The notes beneath the pieces were generated by a model that was given only the letters and a program-made list of their open reading frames with translations, was not told the DNA's origin and made no database searches. Positions 44,471 to 57,699 of a stretch of 64,000 nt of DNA are shown here, piece after piece. The stretch's first letter is position 1; each line of letters opens with the position of its first letter. The position numbers were made by a program, and so were the translations under genes. This stretch comes from Dasypus novemcinctus (Eukaryota > Chordata > Mammalia > Cingulata > Dasypodidae), in assembly GCF_030445035.2 (NCBI RefSeq), contig NC_080685.1, forward strand, positions 112,890,432 to 112,954,431, read 5' to 3'.

Positions 44471-44929
44471 TGTGATGGCTAGGCTATTTTGTCAACTCAA
44501 CCAGGTAATTGTGCCCAGTTGTTTGGTCAAGCAAGCACTGGTCTAACAGTAATACAAGGGCATTTATGGACTTTAGTCACCATTGACTTTACTGCAGTGG
44601 TAAATCATAGATAGCTGGTTATAATTACACCAGTCAGGGAGATTGCCATCAGCAGTGAGTGACGCTTCACCCAATCAGTTGAATCCCTTAAAAGAGGAAG
44701 TGATTCCAGCAGTGAGAGAGAATTTCCCAGCTCATCTATGGACAACCAACATCTCCCAGAACTCATCAAGAATCTTCATTGGACTTTCATCAAAGCTTCT
44801 GGTTTCAGCCTGCCTGTGGAATCTGGACTTGTGCATCCCCATGGCTGCAAGAGAGACTCTGATAAATCTCTTACTATTGACAGATATCCCTTGTTGATTC
44901 TGTTTCCCTAGAGAACCCTGACTAATACA
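44471..44929 (+). mobile_element. ERVL provirus 3' LTR
   Basis: 459 bp from TGTGATGGCTAGG to GACTAATACA, with the canonical TG start retained. Followed by ACTAG (44930-44934). Confidence 0.95.
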
Positions 44930-44934
44930 ACTAG

Positions 44935-45228
44935 TAAGACAAGATAATTGCATAAAGTGAATAAAACTTGTACTTTACTAAGTGTGCAAACCAAACTGGT
45001 AAGTTCACACCTCTCTAAATGAAACACATGTTTTAATGTTATTAGTAAGTTCAGATAAGTGCACAGAAGTGAATAAAACCTGTATTTTACTAAGTTTGAA
45101 AAACTAAGAAATAGAATCCCATCTCTGGATCAAATTTGTGGTTTTTACATTGGTAGTAATTCAAGGTAAGTGCATAGATGTGAATGAAAGATGTGAATGA
45201 AAGAAATTCAGTGTGTGATACTAAGTTG
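44935..45228 (+). repeat. Satellite array, segment 2
   Basis: Two to three monomers with TTATTAGTAAGTTCAGATAA, GTGCACAGAAGTGAATAAAA and GTGCATAGATGTGAATGAAA. Interrupted on its right by an L1 tail. Confidence 0.9.
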
Positions 45229-47135
45229 CTGGTGCTAGATTATGAGTGTGATCAGGGTTGGAACTGAAGGGAAGGCTTGAGGAAGGAGTGGGTGAACTCC
45301 AGGGTGGATAAGGATTTTGGTTGAGAAATTCTGGTTATAGGAGTTTTCTTTCAGTATCCATCACAGGATGGGGTCCCTGGTGCAGGATTTCAGTGAGGAG
45401 GAAACATGTGGGCACAAGTGAACCTGGGGCATGCCTCTATGGAATGCAAATGTTGTCATAGGGGGTGATTTCAGGGGGTGGAGACCCCCAAATAACCAGG
45501 AAAATATTAAAGTCCCATCCTGGGGAGTCCTCCTACATTCTCCAATAGACTGGCAAGCATCTCTAGAGTACATGGGCAGTGAGTAATCAATGGAAAACAG
45601 ACTGATATGCCAAGCTTATGATATTAATGCTCATACTTATGAACCAAATTCTTATAAAATGGAAACTTAGGCTAATAATAACTATCACCTAAGAGTTACC
45701 TCCTGAAAACCATGTATGCAAATGTGGCCTCTCTCTAAGCCAAACTCGGTAAGCAAACTCATTACATTTCCCCCAGCATGGGACATGACTCCCAGGGATG
45801 GGTCTCCCTGGCACCGAGGGATTAATAAGAAATGTCAACCAGTGATGCATTTGGAAGAAGACCCTGACCAAAAGGGGGAAACATTAAAAACAAGAGTTTT
45901 TATGGCAAAATTATTTCAAAATGAGTCAGGAGGGTGTTTCAGAGGCTACACTTTTCAAAGGCACATCTCAGGAAGATCTCACTAACTACCACAGTAAACA
46001 AAACTCAATTAAAAAAAAAAAAAGAACTACTTAATCAACTTTACTTAGTCCCCAAACCTCAAACTGTAACTCTATTTTCTGAAACAAGTATGTTACAAAG
46101 TAATAGAAGATGAGTGCAAAAACCACAATTTATTATTTGTTTATTTATCCATTCATTTAAGTAAAGTTCATAGTCTATTCAGAAAAAAAAAACCTCAAAC
46201 TAGTGTGTTCCTGAGGGCTCTGGAGACACACTATAGGCAAGTCACATGATGCCATGAAAGCAGAATCCTGCTGGTGGGCTCTACCTTGGAATAAATAACT
46301 ACCTACTTCCCCAGTTAATGGAGTTAGACTCCCATAAATTCTCTATCCGTGATTCTTATACCCTTTCATTTGAGCCAACAGTTAGCACTATACTCATTAA
46401 ATATATCATAGAGACTTAAATCTTCAATCTGTTCATATACCAGTTGAGCCCTGAATCTCAGCAGAGTTGTGGTCAACACCTACCCTTCAGTTCATCAGAC
46501 TCACCCGAGACAACTAACAAAATGATGATGATGGACAATCCCATTCCCCCAAAACAAAGAGTATCTACAACTGCAAGCAAAACTGTTCTTTCCAGCTGTC
46601 TCAAAAGATCTAAGCCCTCTCTCAATTGGAAGCAGAGTGTGCATCACCATTCCCAAATCCTTAAGATGGAGGAATGAACAAATGTAAGGGGGAATGCAAC
46701 CACGGACCACAATAGACATTAGAGTAGTAGCAGTAGAAATTTTAATAATGATATAAAAATAGCGTTTACCGGAGCTTCTCAGGGGAGGGGAGGGAAGAAT
46801 AAGTGAAACATAGAGCATTTTTTGGGCATTGGGATTGTTTGCATGATGTTGCAATGACAGATACAGGCAGTTATATAGTTTGCCAAATCCTATAAAACTG
46901 TACAGTGCAAAGTTTAAACCATAATGTAAACTGTAGATCTTGGTTGGTAGCAATGCTTCAGTATTTGTTCATTAACCAACTGTAACAAATGTACCACATT
47001 AATGTAAGATGTTATTAATGGGGAAAATGTGGGAAGGGAAAGAGGTAGGGTATATGGGAATACCCTATATTTCTATGTAACTTTTATGTAATCTGAAACT
47101 CCTCTAAAAATAAAATTTATGTGGGAAAAGAATTA
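45229..47135 (+). mobile_element. LINE-1 3' UTR, 5'-truncated
   Basis: Ends in CTCCTCTAAAAATAAAATTT, a typical L1 terminus with a polyadenylation signal. It matches, in reverse, the minus-strand tails at 8803 and 53768 (GTAACAAATGTACCACATTA, AAACCATAATGTAAACTG). No ORF2 coding sequence is included. It separates two satellite segments. Confidence 0.75.
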
Positions 47136-50100
47136 GGCAAATAAGATTCATACCTCTCTAAAAGAACTTAGTTCATTAATGTTAGTAAGTCAAGATAAAT
47201 GCCTAGAAGCAAATGAAACATGTTTTTACTCAGTGTGCAAAACTAAGTATAGAATCACAGCTGTCTAGATGAAATCTGTGTTTTTACATTGATCATAATT
47301 GAAGATAAGTGCATAGAAGTGAATGAAAAATGTATTTTTTCAGTTTGCAGAACTAAGCAACATATCATATTCACAGATCTCTAGATGAAACTAGTGTATT
47401 TACATTGTTAATAAGTAAAGATAAGTATAGAACATTTAATGAACACTGTATTAAACTCAGTTTTGTGAATCCTAGCAAAATATCAGATTCACAGATCTTT
47501 ACGTGAAACCAGTGTTTTAACTTTGTTAGTATGTCAAAATAAGTGTATATTAGTGAATGATAAATGTATTTTATACTGTTTGGAAATCCAAGCAACATAG
47601 ATTCATGGCTCTCTACATGAAGCAAGTAATTTAATGTTGGTAAGTCAAGATAACTGCATAGAGTGAAAGAAACATTTGTTTCACTCATTTAAGAAAAGAA
47701 AACATATATAAGATTAACAGCTCTCAAGATGAAACTACTGTTCTAATATCATTAGTAAGTAAAGATAAATGATTGAAGTGAATGAAACATGTTTTTTACT
47801 CAGTTTGTAAAACTAAGCTACATAGTCACAACCCTATAGAAAAATCTGGGTTTTTACATTGTTAGTAATTCAAAAAAGGGTATAGATGTGAATGAACCCT
47901 GTATTTTACTCAGTTTGTGGAAAAAAGCAACATATCAGATTCAAAATTCTCTAAGTGAAATTAGGGACTTAACATTGTTAGTATGTTAAGATAAGCTCAT
48001 AAGTAGGTAATGAAACATGTGTTTTACCCAGTGTGCAAAACTAAGCTACATATCCATTTCACAGCTTTCTAGATGAAACTAGATTTTTTACATTGTTACT
48101 AATTCAATACAAACAAGTGAATGAAGCGTATATTTTCCTCATTTTGTGAAATTATGCAACATATTTGATTCACAGTTGTCTAGATGAAACTAGGGTTTTG
48201 ACTTTGTTAGTAAGTCAACAAAAGTACACAAGTGTGGGAGAAATATTTTGTTCAGTTTTTCAAAATTAAGCAATATAGATTCACAATACTCTAGATGAGC
48301 CTAGCGTTTTAACTAGTAATCCCAGATAAATTCATAGATTTTTATTAGCAATTCCAGATAAGTTCTTAGAAGTGAATGAAACATGTCTTTTATTCAGTTT
48401 GCCAAACTAGGCAACAATTGAGAATCACAGTTCTCCGGATACATCCAGTGTTTTAACATGTTTTAATTGAAGTTAGGAGCATAGAAGTGAATGGAACATG
48501 TATTTTATCTAGTTTGTGAAACTAAGCACAAAGCTTCACAGCTGTCTAGATGAAACTTGAGTTTTTACATTGTTAGTAATTCAAGATAGTCATAGAAGTG
48601 AATGAAATGTCTTTACTGAGGATGTGAAACTAAGAAACATATTTGATTTATGGCTTTCTAGTTGAAATTACTATTTTAATATTGTTACTAATTCAAGACA
48701 AGAGCATGGAAGTAAATGAATTATGCATTCTATAGTATTTTGAAAACTAAGCTGTATAAATTCACAACTCCCTAGATGAAACATGTGCTTTAACATAGTT
48801 AGAAAGTCAGTATAAGTGCACAGTTTGAAAGAAACATTCATTTTACTCATGTTGTGAAAATAAGCAACATATGATTCACAGTACTCAGGATGAAACTACT
48901 GTTTGAACATTGTTAATAAATCAAGATAAGTTCATGAAAGTGAATAAAACAGGTATTTTACTCAGTTGGCATAACTAATTAACATGTCAGATTCACAGCT
49001 CTAGATGAAACTTGGATTTTTACATTGTAAGTCAAAATAAGTACATAGAAGTGTATGAAATATGCATATCATTCAGTTTGAGAAATGAAGCAACATATCA
49101 GATTCACAGCAATCTAGATGAAACATGAGTTTTTACATTGTTAGTAATTCAAGATAATTGCATACAAGTGAATGAAGCAATCATTTTACTGTTTGTGATA
49201 GGAAGCAACATGCTCCATTAAGTCTCTACATGAAACTAATATTTTATTATTGTTAGCAAGTTAATTGCATTGAAGTAAATGAAACATTTATTTTACACAT
49301 TTGCAAAGCTAAGCATAATATCATATTCACAGCTCTCTACATAAAATGATTGTTTTATAATGTTAGTAAGTCAAGATAAGTTTATAGTATTTTTTTTAAA
49401 GATTTACTTTTTACTTACTTCTCTCCCCTCCCCTGTCTCCCCCCCCCCCCAGTTGTCTGCTCTCTGTGTCCATTTGCTATGTGTTCTTCTGTGACTGCTT
49501 CTATCCTTATCAGCAGCACCAGGAATCTGTGTCTCATTTTGTTGCATCATCTTGCTGTGTCAGGTCTCTGTGTGTGTGGCACCATTCTTGGGCAGGCGGC
49601 ATTTTCTTTTGCACTGGGTGGCTGTCCTTATGGGGCACACTCCTTGTGCATGGGGCTCCACTACATGGGGGACACCCCTGCGTGGCATGGCACTCCTTGC
49701 GCGCATCAGCACTGTTGCATGGGCCAGCTCCACATGAGTCAAGGAGGCCTGGGATTTGAACCGCGGACCTCCTGTGTGGTAGGCGGATGCCCTATCCACT
49801 GGGCCAAGTCCACTTCCCAAGTTTATAGTATTTAATCAAACTTAGCAACATATCAGATTCACAGTTGTCTAGGTGAAAGTAGACTTTTACTTTTGTTATT
49901 AAGTCATGTAAGGACATAGAGTAAATGATACATGTATTTTCCTCAATTTTCAAAACTAATGTACATAGTTCATAGCTCTCTATGAAATAAGTGTTTTAGC
50001 ATTGTTAGTAAATGAAGATAAGTGCATAGAAGACATGAAGTATGTATTTTACTCATTTTGTAAAACTAAGCAACATAGAATCACAGCTCTCTGGATCAAA

Positions 50101-50221
50101 TTAGTGTTTTTACATTGGTACTGAAGATAAATGAGTATAAGTGAATGAAGTGTGTTTATTACTCAATTTGAGAAACTAAGCAACATATTCAATTCATAGC
50201 TCTCTAGAAGAAAGTCATACT
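47136..50221 (+). repeat. Satellite array, segment 3
   Basis: Roughly 23 monomers in the same orientation as segment 1, interrupted by a SINE at 49393-49818. I saw no telomere-like blocks in this segment. Confidence 0.92.
49393..49818 (-). mobile_element. DAS-type SINE with exact target duplication
   Basis: Minus-strand head GGGAAGTGGACTTGGCCCAG. B-box GGTTCAAATCC. Poly(C) at 49439-49450 on plus, and a poly(T) left end. AAGTTTATAGTATTT is exactly repeated at 49378-49392 and 49819-49833. Confidence 0.96.
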
Positions 50222-52744
50222 TTTAAAGTAAAATTTTATTGAAGTATATCATTCATTCATGAACATACACGAACAATAAATGTATAGTAAAGTTGTGAAC
50301 TTACAAAACAAACATGCATATCATCACACTGGGCTCCCATACATCATATATCATCCCACCACCAAAACCTTGCATCATTGTGAAACTTTTGCTGTATTTT
50401 CCCCAATTCACCCTATTACTAACACCCTATTGTACACTTTTTTATAGTTCATGAGAGAATATTCTCATAATTGTCCTATTAACCATAGTTCATCTTCCAC
50501 CACCAGAGTCCCTGCATTATACATTCCCATATTTTGAATAATCAATTCAAAATGTGTACTCAGTGGCTCTCATTTTCATCACAGAGTTGTTCTGTCACCA
50601 TCTCGTCAATTTTACAACATAAGCATACTTGTCTCTTAGAATTGATATAATCTTTGCCATTGCTGCAAAAATATAATAATATTACTGTTAACTATTATCC
50701 ATAAGTTACATTAGTTGCAATTATCCAGGTATCACCATTTTCTTAAGTTTTGTAGAAGAACATCCTTCTGATTATACTATTAACCACACTCGTCATCTAC
50801 CACCGAAATCACTATTGCTACAGAAACCCTAGGTCATGCTCTATTTTCCTTTCAATTCACATTTACAGCCACAGATAACCCCTTTTCAGTCACAATATCA
50901 TTTATAAATCAGCAATGCTGGTTATGCTCACTATAATTTGTTACCATTAATTCTATTCACTCCCACACTTGTACAATAAAACTTTTACATACATTGAGCA
51001 TCAGCTTCCATTCTCTTTCCTAGTAACTCATACTTTACAATTTACCTCTGTGAGTTTATTCATCATATTTAGTTGATACTAGTGAGACCATACAATATTC
51101 TTCCTTTTGTGTCTGGCCTATTTCACTCAACATAATATCCTTGAGTTTCATCCATGTTTTCATAAGCATCTCAATTTTATTTCCTCTTACAGCTAAATAG
51201 TATTCCATTGTATTTTTATACCACGTTTTGTTTATATGTTAATCAGTTGATGGACACTTGGGCTGCTTCCAATTTTTGCAATTTTAAATAATGCTGTTAT
51301 GAACATCCATGTGCAAATGTAAGTCTGCAGCCTTGGTTTCAGTTCTGAATATGTTCCTAGTTACCAGATTGATGGATAATACAGCAGTTCCGTATTCAGC
51401 TTCTTGAGGTTCTGCAAACTGTCTTCCACAGGAGCTGCACCATTCTACACCAGTAGTGAAGGAGTGTTTCTCTATCTCCACATTCTTTCCAGTAGTTGTG
51501 TGTTGTTGTTTATTTTTTATGATGGCCATTCTGTAAGGTGTGAAATGGTATCTTGTAGTTTTGATCTGCATTTCCTTAATAGCTAGTGATAGTGAACATT
51601 TTTAATGTGCTTTTTGGCTATTTGTATATCCTCTTTGGAGAAATGTCTATTCAAGTCTTTTGCCCATTTTTAAATTGGGTTGCTTGCTTTTTTTATCATT
51701 GAGTTCTATGGAATTTTTATATAACCTTGCTATCAAACCCTTGTCAGATACGTGTTTTCCAAATATTTTCTTTTATTGAATAGTCTGCTTTCTTGATCAA
51801 GTCTTAAAGAACAAGCGTTAAACTTTTTTCTTTTTTAAAATATATTTTTATTTATTTTTAAAAACAAGTGTTAAATTTTGACATGGTCTCATTTATCTAT
51901 TTTTTCTTTCATTGCTCGTGATTTGGGTGTGAGGTTTAAAAAAAAACTACTGCCTACCATAAGATGCTGAAGATATTTCCCTACATTTTCTTCTAAACAT
52001 TTTATGGTTGTAGCTATATTTAAGTCATTGATCCATTTTGAGATTAATTTTTGTATGAGGTGTGAGAGAAGGGTCCTCTTTCTTTCTTTTGGTTATGGCC
52101 ATCTAGTTCTCCCAGTACTATTTGTTGAATAAACTGTTCTGCCCCAGCTGTGTGTGCTTGACAACCTTGTCAAAAATCATTTGACTGTGGATCTGTGGGT
52201 CTATTTCTGAGCTCTCAGGTGGGTTCTATTGGTCTATTTTTATGACAGTACCATGCTGTTTTTTACCACTGTAGCTAAGCAATATGCTTTAGAGACAGGA
52301 AGTGAGAGTTCTCCAGCTTCAGTTTTTTTTTAAAAGACATTTTTGGCTATTTAGGGCCTCTTACCCATCCATATAAATTTTATAATTGGCTTTTCCATTG
52401 GTGCAGAAAAGGTTGTTGGGATTTTTTATTGGGAGTTTTGACCTGTAAATAAGTTTGGAGATGTCTTCCAACCCATAAACATGGAATGTTCTTCCATTTA
52501 TTTAATCTTTTTTGTTTCTTTTAGCAATGTTTTATAGTGTTCTGAATACACATCTTTTATGTCCTTAGTTAAACTTATTTCTAAATATTTGATTCTTTTA
52601 GTCACAGTTATAAATGGAATTTTTTCTGAATCCCTCCTCAGATTGCTCATCAGTGGTTTATAGAACCACTACTGATTTCTGTGTATTAATTTTGTATCCC
52701 ATCTCCCATCTCTTTGCTGAACTCATCTATTACTTCTAGTACTT

Positions 52745-53640
52745 TTATTGTGGATTTTTTTGGCATTTTAAGTATAGGATCATATCATCAGTGAATAGCA
52801 GCAGTTTAGCGTCTTCCTTTCTTTTTTTGGGTGCCGTTATTTCTTTATCTAGCCTAATTGCTCTAGCTAGAACTTCTAGCACAATCATGCACAACACTGG
52901 TGACAGTGAGCATCCTTGTCTTGCTCTCACTCTCAGCAGGAAAGCTTTCATTTTTGCACAGATGAGTACAATACTAGCTGTGGGTTTTTCATATAGCCCC
53001 TTTACCATATTGAGAAAGCTTCCTTCTATTCCTATTTTTGGATTTTTAAAATCAAGAAAGAATTTCTTTTTTAAATCAAGAAAGGTATTTTGTCAAATGC
53101 CTTTTTTTACATTAGACAAGGGGATAGTGTGATTTTTCTTCTTCATTTTATTAATGTGATTACACTAATTGATCTTTTTGTGTTGAATCACTCTTGGATA
53201 CGTGGGATAAAACCTACTCGATAGTGGCGTATAATTCTTTTAATGTGTTTTGGATTCAGTTTACAAATATTTTGTAGAGGATTTTTGCATCTATATTAGA
53301 GAAATTGGTCTGTAATTTTATTTTTCCATAGTGTCTTGATCTGGTATTGGTATTAGGGTGATATGGCTTCACAGAATGAGTTTGGTAGTGTTCCTTCCTG
53401 TTCAGTATTTTGGAGGCACTTGAGCAAATTGATATTAGATCATCTTTGAATCATTTGTAGAATCACCTGAAAGATGTCTAGTCTTGGGATTTTCATCTTG
53501 GAAGGTTTTTGATGAGTTTTCAATCTCTTTACTGGTTTGTTGAGGCCTTTTCTTTCTTCTAGGGTAAGTGTAGGTTGTTCGTGGGATTCTTGGAATTTGT
53601 CCATTTGGTATATGTTATCTAGTTGGTTGGCATTCATAGT
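52745..53640 (-). pseudogene. L1 'D' ORF2 reverse transcriptase fragment
   Basis: A minus-strand block at 53008-52745 shows VKGLYEKPTASIVLI, RARQGCSLSPVLCMIVLEVL and the catalytic LLLFTDDMILYLK. In the last of these the usual FADD is FTDD, an alanine-to-threonine change. Upstream at 53637-53440 is further RT sequence (DNIYQMDKFQESHEQPTL). Stops and frameshifts lie between blocks. Confidence 0.88.
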
Positions 53641-53767
53641 ATCCTCTTATGAGCTCTTTTATTTCTTTGGAGTCAGTAGTATTGTCTCCCCTCTCATTTC
53701 TAATATTATTTATTTACATCTTCTCTTTCTTTTTTCTTTGTCAGTCTAGCCAAGGTTGTTGATTTTT

Positions 53768-55985
53768 AAAAAATAATATATATATATATTTTAAAGATAC
53801 TAAGATTACATAAATGTTACAGAAGAAATATGTGGGATTCCTATATGCCCTGCTCCTCACCCCTCAAATATTTTCCCACATTAACGGCATCCTTCATTAA
53901 TGTGGTACATTTGTTACAGTTGATGGACACATTTTGGAGCATTGCCAGTAAGCATGAATTATAGTTTACATTGTAGTTTACACTCTGCCTCACAAAATTT
54001 TTAAGTTATGGCAAGATATATAATGGCCTGTATCTGCCTTTGCAATGTCATTCAGGATAATTCCCAAGTCCTGAAAGTGCCCCCATATTACCCCTATTTT
54101 TCCCTCTTCCTCCCCTCAGAACCTCCAGTGGCCACTATCTCCACATCAGTGGTAACAGTTCTTCCATTGCTAGAATCACAATAAGTCTATAGTAGAATAA
54201 CAGTAAGTCTACTCCAGTCCATTGTTCATTCCCCAATTCTGCAGAGTCTAATTGAGAGGGGGCTTAGATCCCATGGGGCAGATGGATGGGACTATCTTTT
54301 TTGCAGTTGCAGACTCTCTTTGTTCCTTGGGATGGTTGTTGTCCATCATCATCTCCTTGTTAGTTGTCCTGGGTGAGTCCAATGGCCTGGAGAGTAGGTG
54401 TTACAATGCTGTTGAGATTCAGGGTCCAGCTGGCACATAGACCACCCAAAGATTTAAGTCTCTTGGACATATACCTATCAACTCTAGTATTAACTGTAGG
54501 TTCAAACAGAAGGGACAGAAGAACCATGTGGAGAGAAACCACAACTGAGTCCAGCCGTCACACTGGGGAGCATAAATTCCAAAGTAGGGCCCAATGATAT
54601 GGCATCATATTCCTGAGCTCTCTGCCCTGTGTATAGTGTCTGGGTGTATCCAGAGCCCTCTGGAGACCCACTTTTTTTTTTTTTTTAATTATTTTTTTTT
54701 ATTGACTTTGTAATAATATTACATTAAAAATATATATGTGAGGTCCCATTCAACCCCACCCCCCCACCCCCCCTCTCCCCCCCCAATAACACTCGTTCCC
54801 ATCATCATGACACATCCATTGGATTTGGTAAGTACATCTTTGGGCACCTCTGCACCTCATAGACAATGGTTCACATCATGGCCCATACTCTCCTCCATTC
54901 CATCCAGTGGGCCCTGTGAGGATTTACAATGTTCGGTGATTACCTCTGAAGCACCATCCAGGGCAGCTCCATGTCCCAAAGACGCCTCCACCTCTCATCT
55001 CTTCCTGCCTTTCCCCATACCCATCGTCCACCATGTCCACTTTTCCCAATCCAATGCCACCTCTTCTATGTGGACATTGGATTGGTTGTGTCCATTGCAC
55101 CTCTATGTCAAGAGGAGGCTCAGATTCCACATGTATGCTGGATGCAATCCTCCCATTTTCAGTTGTAATCACTCTAGGCTCCATGGTGTGGTGGTTGTCC
55201 TTCTTCAACTCCATCTTAGCTGAGTGTGGTAAGTGGAGACCCACTTTTTGAGGCAGTATTTACTTTGGCAGTCAATGAGATCCTGTGGAGATGTGCTTAA
55301 GCATAACCTCTGGAATGACCTCCCAACTCACTTTGAAATCTCTTAGCCATGTAAACTCATTTGCTTTACACTTTCCCCCTTTTGGTAAAAGTCCTTTTCT
55401 AGTTGCATTTCTAGTGTGTGCCTGGTAGAAATCCCTCAGTGCCAGGGAGGCTTATGCCTGGGAATCCTGTCCCATGCTTAGGGGAAGGTAGTGCATTTAT
55501 ATGCCAAGTTTGACTTAGAGACAGCCACATTTAAGCAACAAGGAGGCTCTAAGGAAGTAACTCTTAGGCACTCTCTAATACTAATGCTATATTTCAGTTT
55601 CAAAAGCAAAGATTCATAAGGGCAGTCATTACTATCAAAGGCCTGTTAATGGTCTGTCCTCATTCACCAGGCACTGCCCCTATATGCAGGGGATTCTTGC
55701 CCCATTAGAGAACATGGCAGAGCTCCCCAGGATGGGAATTTGATATTCTTTTGGTTATTGTGTGAATCTCCACCCACAGTGACAATGCCCCATGAACACT
55801 TGAACACATTTATATGCCTTATAATTATGCCCCCAGGTGAACCTCCTAGGCATCTCCCAGCTCTGGTACCCCACACCAATGATCCTCACCTGCCACAGTT
55901 GTAACCCTTCTGTGATTCAAACTTCTTCAAAATTGAAGCCAACAAAAACAACTAAATACATTAATAAGAAAATGAAATAATGATA
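53768..55985 (-). mobile_element. L1 3' UTR inserted in L1 'D'
   Basis: A 5'-truncated L1 tail whose left poly(T/A) edge is at about 53768. GTTGATTTT is present at both junctions (53758-53767 and about 55986-55995), and L1 'D' ORF2 continues across. The sequence matches 8803-9573 and, in reverse, 45229-47135. It holds a further L1 tail at 54677-55233. Confidence 0.75.
54677..55233 (-). mobile_element. Short L1 3' UTR insertion with exact 16-bp duplication
   Basis: Poly(T) at 54672-54688 marks the minus-strand tail. The C-rich run at 54757-54784 (G-rich on the element's sense strand) is the polypurine tract typical of L1 3' UTRs. TGGAGACCCACTTTTT occurs at 54661-54676 and 55234-55249. The exact duplication and long homopolymer indicate one of the youngest insertions in the window. 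Confidence 0.88.
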
Positions 55986-56692
55986 TGTTGATTTTGTTGA
56001 TATTCTCAAAGAACCAAATTTGGGTTTTGTTGATAATCTACATTGGTTTTTTCTTTCTCAATCTCATTTATTTTCTACTCTGGTCTTTATTATTTCTTTC
56101 CTCCAGCTTCATTTGGGATTAGTCTGCTGTTCTTTTTGTAGTTTGTAGCTCCTCCAGGTGTGTAGTTAGGTCTTGGTTTTAGCTCATTATTTTTTTAATG
56201 TCAGCACTGAGGGCTATAAATTTTCCTCTCTTCACTGCCTTTGTGGTATCCCACAGATTTTGATATGTTGAGTTCTCACTTTCATTTGTCTCAAGATATT
56301 TACTGCTTTCTCTTGCAATTTCTTCTTTGACCCATTGGTTACTTAATAGTGTGCTTTTTAATTTCCATATATTTGCAAATTTTCCTTTTTTCCTTTTTTC
56401 CATCCCTTAATAATTCCCAGCTTCATTCCATTATAATAAGAGAAAGTGTTTCATATAATTTCAATCTTTTTATATTTATTGGAACCTGTCTTATGACTCA
56501 ACATATGGTCTATCCTGGAAAAGGATCCATGAGCACTTGGAAAGAATATCTATTCTACTTTTATGGGGTGCAATGCTCTGTAAATGTCTGTTAGATCTAA
56601 TTCATTTATCATGTTACTAAAACTCTCTATTTACTTATTTATCCTTCTTCCCAATATTCTAGCCAATGTTGAGAGTGGTGTATGGAAGTCTC

Positions 56693-57277
56693 TGTATTAG
56701 TCATCCAAAGGGGTGCTGATGCAAAATACCAGAAATTTGTTGGCTTTTATAAAAGGTATTTATTTGGGGTAGAAACTTAAGAGTTACCAGACCATAAGGA
56801 ATAAGTTACTTTCCTCACCAAAGTCTATTGCCACATGTTGGAGCAAAATGACTGCCAATGTCTGCCAAGAGTTAAGTCTTCCTGGGTTCCACTCTTCCCA
56901 GGGCTTGTTTCTCCAGGCGCAGCTTCCCTGCTCTCTCCACAAAGCCAGCTATAGACTATCAGGTGACTGGCTTTGTCTCTTTCCCTGGGGCTCAATTCTT
57001 TCCAAGCTCAGCTGCTCTGCTCTTCTGTATGTTTACTTCCCAGGTTCCAGCTCAAAACTCCAACTAACTCCTTTGCTCTGCCATATAATTTTCTCTGTGA
57101 GTTCCCACCCCCTCAATGTCCTACTGATGTGGCCCAATCAAAATCTAAATCATTATTTAATCAAGTATAAGTGAAATCTCTGAATTGAATACAATCTAAT
57201 GTGCAAACAGGCCAGTTTACAAACGTAATTGAATATCTTTATTTTTTGGAATTCCTAAATAATACCAAACTACTACA
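56693..57277 (-). mobile_element. Solo LTR with 5-bp target duplication
   Basis: On the minus strand it begins TGTAGTAGTTTGGTATTATT and ends GACTAATACA. GTCTC flanks it at 56688-56692 and 57278-57282, and L1 'D' sequence is continuous when it is removed. Polyadenylation-type AAATAAATACC (minus) is near 56755. It belongs to the family at 8185 and 29335. Frames of 65-108 residues inside it are not genes. Confidence 0.9.
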
Positions 57278-57699
57278 GTCTCCAACTACTATTTTGGTGA
57301 TATCCTTTTCTTCCTTCAGTTTTGTCAGTGTGATCCTCATGTATCTTGGGGTACCCATGTTAGATGCATAAATATTTATTATAGTTATTTCTTTTTGAGA
57401 TTTGCTACTTTTATTAATATATAATACTCTTCATCTCTTATAACAGTTTTGTGTTTGAAATACATTTTCTTCAATACTGGTATTGCCTCCCTAGATCTTT
57501 TTTATTACTGTTTGTGTGGAATATCTTTTTCCCAACCTTTCTCTTTTGACCTACATTTGTCCTTTCTTCTTTTCCATTATACATATGGTTGTGTATTTCA
57601 CATTATCATTTAATTCTCTGAGAACCTCTTCCATGTTTTCATTCTTTTCTCCTTCTCTTCTGTTCTGTCTTTTCAAGTCCAGTTGTCCATTACTCCAAT

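Larger units (their letters stand above)
40312..44929 (+). mobile_element. ERVL-type endogenous retrovirus, internally deleted and inactive
   Basis: The order is 5' LTR, primer-binding site, gag remnant, RT, RNase H, integrase, dUTPase, polypurine tract, 3' LTR, with 5-bp ACTAG duplications on both sides. A dUTPase downstream of integrase and no envelope region is the ERVL plan. At 4.6 kb it is shorter than a complete ERVL. The protease and much of gag and RT N-terminus are missing near 41340-41450. In-frame stops occur in every gene, so it cannot replicate on its own. It inserted into the satellite. Confidence 0.95.
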
